Notes under the pieces: generated by a model
The model's database searches: none
What the model was told of the DNA's origin: nothing
The model's input: the letters and a program-made list of their open reading frames with translations, nothing else
Shown: positions 43,598-45,464 of the stretch, one piece after another
How positions within the stretch are numbered: position 1 is the stretch's first letter
Layout: every line of letters starts with the position of its first letter
Origin: Gluconobacter aidae
GTDB lineage: Bacteria > Pseudomonadota > Alphaproteobacteria > Acetobacterales > Acetobacteraceae
Direction: 5' to 3'
DNA: 45,464 nt
Assembly (NCBI RefSeq): GCF_009547075.1
Contig: NZ_WIPH01000019.1
Span: forward strand, 1-45,464
Translations under genes and position numbers: made by a program

Positions 43598-43660
43598 ACA
43601 ACGAATTTTTTTCTCTCATACTGACGAGCGATGAATGAAGCACCGTTGTCGGAGCTTCAT
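43598..43660 (+). repeat. Diverged control repeat, copy B (before the recombinase)
   Basis: ACAACGAA followed by seven T (43598-43612), then ATGAAGC (43635-43641)/GCTTCAT (43654-43660), a perfect 7-bp inverted repeat with a 12-nt loop. The ribosome binding site GGAG (43651-43654) of the next ORF sits at the loop/stem edge, so folding could limit translation. Matches copy A at 37037-37076 in order and partly in sequence. Confidence 0.6.
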
Positions 43661-43661
43661 C

Positions 43662-43847
43662 ATGTCCTCGCAATTTTCTTCAGAGTCATCGCGCAAAAAG
43701 CCTGAGCAGAATCGTGAGCCCTCAGACGCCCTGATTATTCTTGTCCGTTTTTTAGCCCGCGAAGCGGCCCGACAATGCTACGAACATCAAGCTGCTCATT
43801 CCCTGACCAAGATCACGTCACCCTCAAAAAAGAAAACCCCACCATGA
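43662..43847 (+). CDS. Small protein coupled to the serine recombinase (61 aa)
   Basis: A 61-residue protein with a central helix (DALIILVRFLAREAARQCYE) and Lys/Ser-rich ends. GGAG (43651-43654) lies 7 nt before the ATG; an in-frame ATG at 43635 sits within the hairpin and is less likely. Its last 4 bases (ATGA) overlap the recombinase start. Its role is unknown; it could be a translational coupler or a partner of the recombinase. Confidence 0.6.
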   Translation: MSSQFSSESSRKKPEQNREPSDALIILVRFLAREAARQCYEHQAAHSLTKITSPSKKKTPP

Positions 43848-45464
43848 AAGTTGTCCTTTATGCGCGTTACTCCTCGGACAACCAGCGGGATGCGTCCATT
43901 GAGGATCAACTCCGGGCCTGTCGCGGTTATGCTGACACACAGGGTTGGACGATCGTTGACAGTTACAGCGACCGGGCGATTTCGGGGGCGTCCTTGATCC
44001 GTCCTGGTATCCAGGAGCTCATCACGGATGCCAATGCGGGTCGCTTCCAGATCCTCCTGACAGAAGCGATGGATCGCCTGTCCCGTGATCAGGAAGACAT
44101 CGCCGGTCTGTTCAAACGCATGAGCTTTGCAGGGGTAAAGATCGTCACCCTTTCAGAGGGTGAGATCAATCATCTCCATATTGGCCTGACCGGCACGATG
44201 AATGCGCTCTACCTCAGGGAACTGGCCAACAAGACCCGGCGGGGTCTGCGTGGCCGCGTCGAACTGGGCAAATCCGGTGGCGGCCTGTGCTACGGCTACG
44301 ATGTTGTCAAACAGCGCGACAGTCATGGCGAGGCGATCTGCGGCGAACGCGCCGTCAATGACGAGCAGGCGCAGATCGTCCGCCGGATCTTTCGGGACTA
44401 TGCCGACGGCAAATCTCCCAAAGCCATTGCTCTTTCTCTGAATGCTGAAGGCCATCGCGGCCCTCTTTCCGGAGCATGGAGCCCATCAACGATCAATGGC
44501 AACCGGGAACGCGGCACCGGCATCCTCAACAACGAACTCTATATCGGCCGACTTGTCTGGAACCGCCTGCGCTACATCAAGGACCCGAGCACCGGGAAAC
44601 GGGTGTCACGCCTGAACCCTGAATCCGAATGGGTTCTTCAGGATGTTCCTGATCTGCGCATTATCGAGCAGGATCTCTGGGATGCGGTCAAAGCCCGTCA
44701 GAGCAAAACGACCTGGTCCCAAAAATCCCGCGGTAACGGCGTTCATCCCCTCAACGCCCTGCAACGTCCGACCCATCTTCTGACAGGCCTCATCAAATGC
44801 GGCTGTTGCGGCGGTGGCTTTTCAATGATCTCGAAACACCATCTCGGCTGCTCGACAGCCCGGAACAAGGGCACCTGCGAGAACCGCCTGACAATTCGAC
44901 GGGACGTTCTGGAAAAATCCGTTCTCAACGGTCTGCGGACCCAGATGATGGATCCCGCCCTCTTCAAGGAATTCTGTGACGAGTTCACACGAGAGGTCAA
45001 CCGGCTGCGGATGGAAAAAGGAGCCGATCTGACTACCCTGAAATCCGAACTTCCCAAAATCGAGCGCGAACTGAACAAGGCCGTTCAGGCGATCCTGGAT
45101 GGCTTTGCCAGTTCTGCTCTCAAAACACGCATGGAGCAACTTGAAGCGCGCAAGGCCGAGATCGAAGCGCGGCTGGCCGAAGCCCCTTCCCCGCCGCCTC
45201 TGCTGCATCCGAACATGGCGGAGCTCTATCGTCAGAAGATCGGCGCCCTTCACGACAGCCTCCAGAACGAGGTCAGCAGAACACAGACGGTAGAAGCGAT
45301 CCGTTCTCTGCTCACACGGATCAAACTCATTCCGGAGAATGGAGAACTAGAGATTTTCCTTGAGGGCGACCTTGCTGCGATGCTGGGCTTTGCATCAAAC
45401 AGGAAGAGCGCCATGCATCACCCTGATGCTGGCGTTCTTGATCGGTTCTTGGTGCAGGGTTCAC
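43844..45464 (+). CDS. Large serine recombinase (3' end beyond the window)
   Basis: At least 540 residues, still open at the window edge. The catalytic domain starts MKVVLYARYSSDNQRDASIE with the nucleophilic Ser at position 10 and continues with AMDRLSRDQEDIAGLF. A recombinase domain (about 155-290) and a zinc-ribbon (KCGCCGGGF, later GCSTARNKGTCENR) follow, then a coiled-coil-like region (KIERELNKAVQAILDGF; QLEARKAEIEARL). It would integrate, excise or resolve the element. The family is usually about 500-600 residues, so little is missing. It overlaps the small upstream ORF by ATGA. Confidence 0.9.
   Translation, partial: MKVVLYARYSSDNQRDASIEDQLRACRGYADTQGWTIVDSYSDRAISGASLIRPGIQELITDANAGRFQILLTEAMDRLSRDQEDIAGLFKRMSFAGVKIVTLSEGEINHLHIGLTGTMNALYLRELANKTRRGLRGRVELGKSGGGLCYGYDVVKQRDSHGEAICGERAVNDEQAQIVRRIFRDYADGKSPKAIALSLNAEGHRGPLSGAWSPSTINGNRERGTGILNNELYIGRLVWNRLRYIKDPSTGKRVSRLNPESEWVLQDVPDLRIIEQDLWDAVKARQSKTTWSQKSRGNGVHPLNALQRPTHLLTGLIKCGCCGGGFSMISKHHLGCSTARNKGTCENRLTIRRDVLEKSVLNGLRTQMMDPALFKEFCDEFTREVNRLRMEKGADLTTLKSELPKIERELNKAVQAILDGFASSALKTRMEQLEARKAEIEARLAEAPSPPPLLHPNMAELYRQKIGALHDSLQNEVSRTQTVEAIRSLLTRIKLIPENGELEIFLEGDLAAMLGFASNRKSAMHHPDAGVLDRFLVQGS

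Noticed and set aside
1-45464. tRNA, rRNA, CRISPR array or insertion sequence
   Set aside because: No cloverleaf, no rRNA signature, no regularly spaced repeats and no transposase-like protein were seen by reading; a weak match could be missed without tools.

Overview
The window looks like DNA from an alphaproteobacterium, most likely an acetic acid bacterium (Acetobacteraceae). The main reason is the layout of the assimilatory nitrate operon: a nitrate reductase fused to a CysJ-like flavoprotein, a NirB-NirD fusion, and an alginate-export-type porin inside the operon. The right half carries a relaxase operon and a large serine recombinase, so this is mobilisable accessory DNA, either a plasmid or an integrated element. 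No replication initiator, partition genes, rRNA, tRNA or CRISPR array was seen. The assignment comes from reading the sequence and was not checked by any search.

Region 1 (about 1-12.6 kb) is a nitrate assimilation operon on the + strand: nitrate transporter, outer-membrane porin, NADH nitrite reductase (NirBD fusion), nitrate reductase/flavoprotein fusion, nasT (ANTAR antiterminator), nasS (cytoplasmic nitrate sensor) and a nitrate-reductase-associated protein. A TTGACA/TATAGT promoter precedes a leader holding two hairpins with A1/G4 hexaloops, the known target of ANTAR proteins. A strong 11-bp hairpin then abuts the ribosome binding site of the first gene. The operon therefore appears to encode both the regulator and its RNA target.

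Region 2 (about 12.6-31 kb) is a defence-type island. It holds a Fic protein, an orphan half-size HsdS, a complete type I restriction-modification set (hsdM, hsdS, hsdR) with a YgjP-like metallopeptidase, two convergent HEPN-motif proteins (one with three predicted zinc ribbons, one membrane-anchored), and a three-gene minus-strand operon. That operon encodes a winged-helix-like protein, a PD-(D/E)XK nuclease-like protein and a 1329-residue Rad50/SMC-like ATPase with a CxxC hook. The ATPase ends in what look like two tandem LexA/S24 peptidase-like domains, one degenerate and one with a candidate Ser-Lys dyad. This operon is the best candidate for an undescribed system. It recalls Lamassu/ABC-three-component architecture, but the S24 fusion is not something I recognise from it.

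Region 3 (about 31-36.8 kb) is accessory DNA: an FkbM methyltransferase, a small helical protein, an S24-type repressor lacking both catalytic residues, a cysteine-containing leader peptide coupled to small membrane proteins, a BamE-like lipoprotein, and a three-gene minus-strand operon of unknown function.

Region 4 (about 36.8-45.46 kb) is the mobility module. An AT-rich control region is followed by a DNA-binding-like accessory protein, a small helical protein, a MobF-family relaxase-helicase, an unknown 493-residue protein, and a small ORF translationally coupled to a large serine recombinase that runs off the window. The control segments before the relaxase operon and before the recombinase are diverged copies of one another (ACAACGAA plus a T tract, a TGAAGC/GCTTCA hairpin, and a small ORF overlapping the next gene by ATGA).
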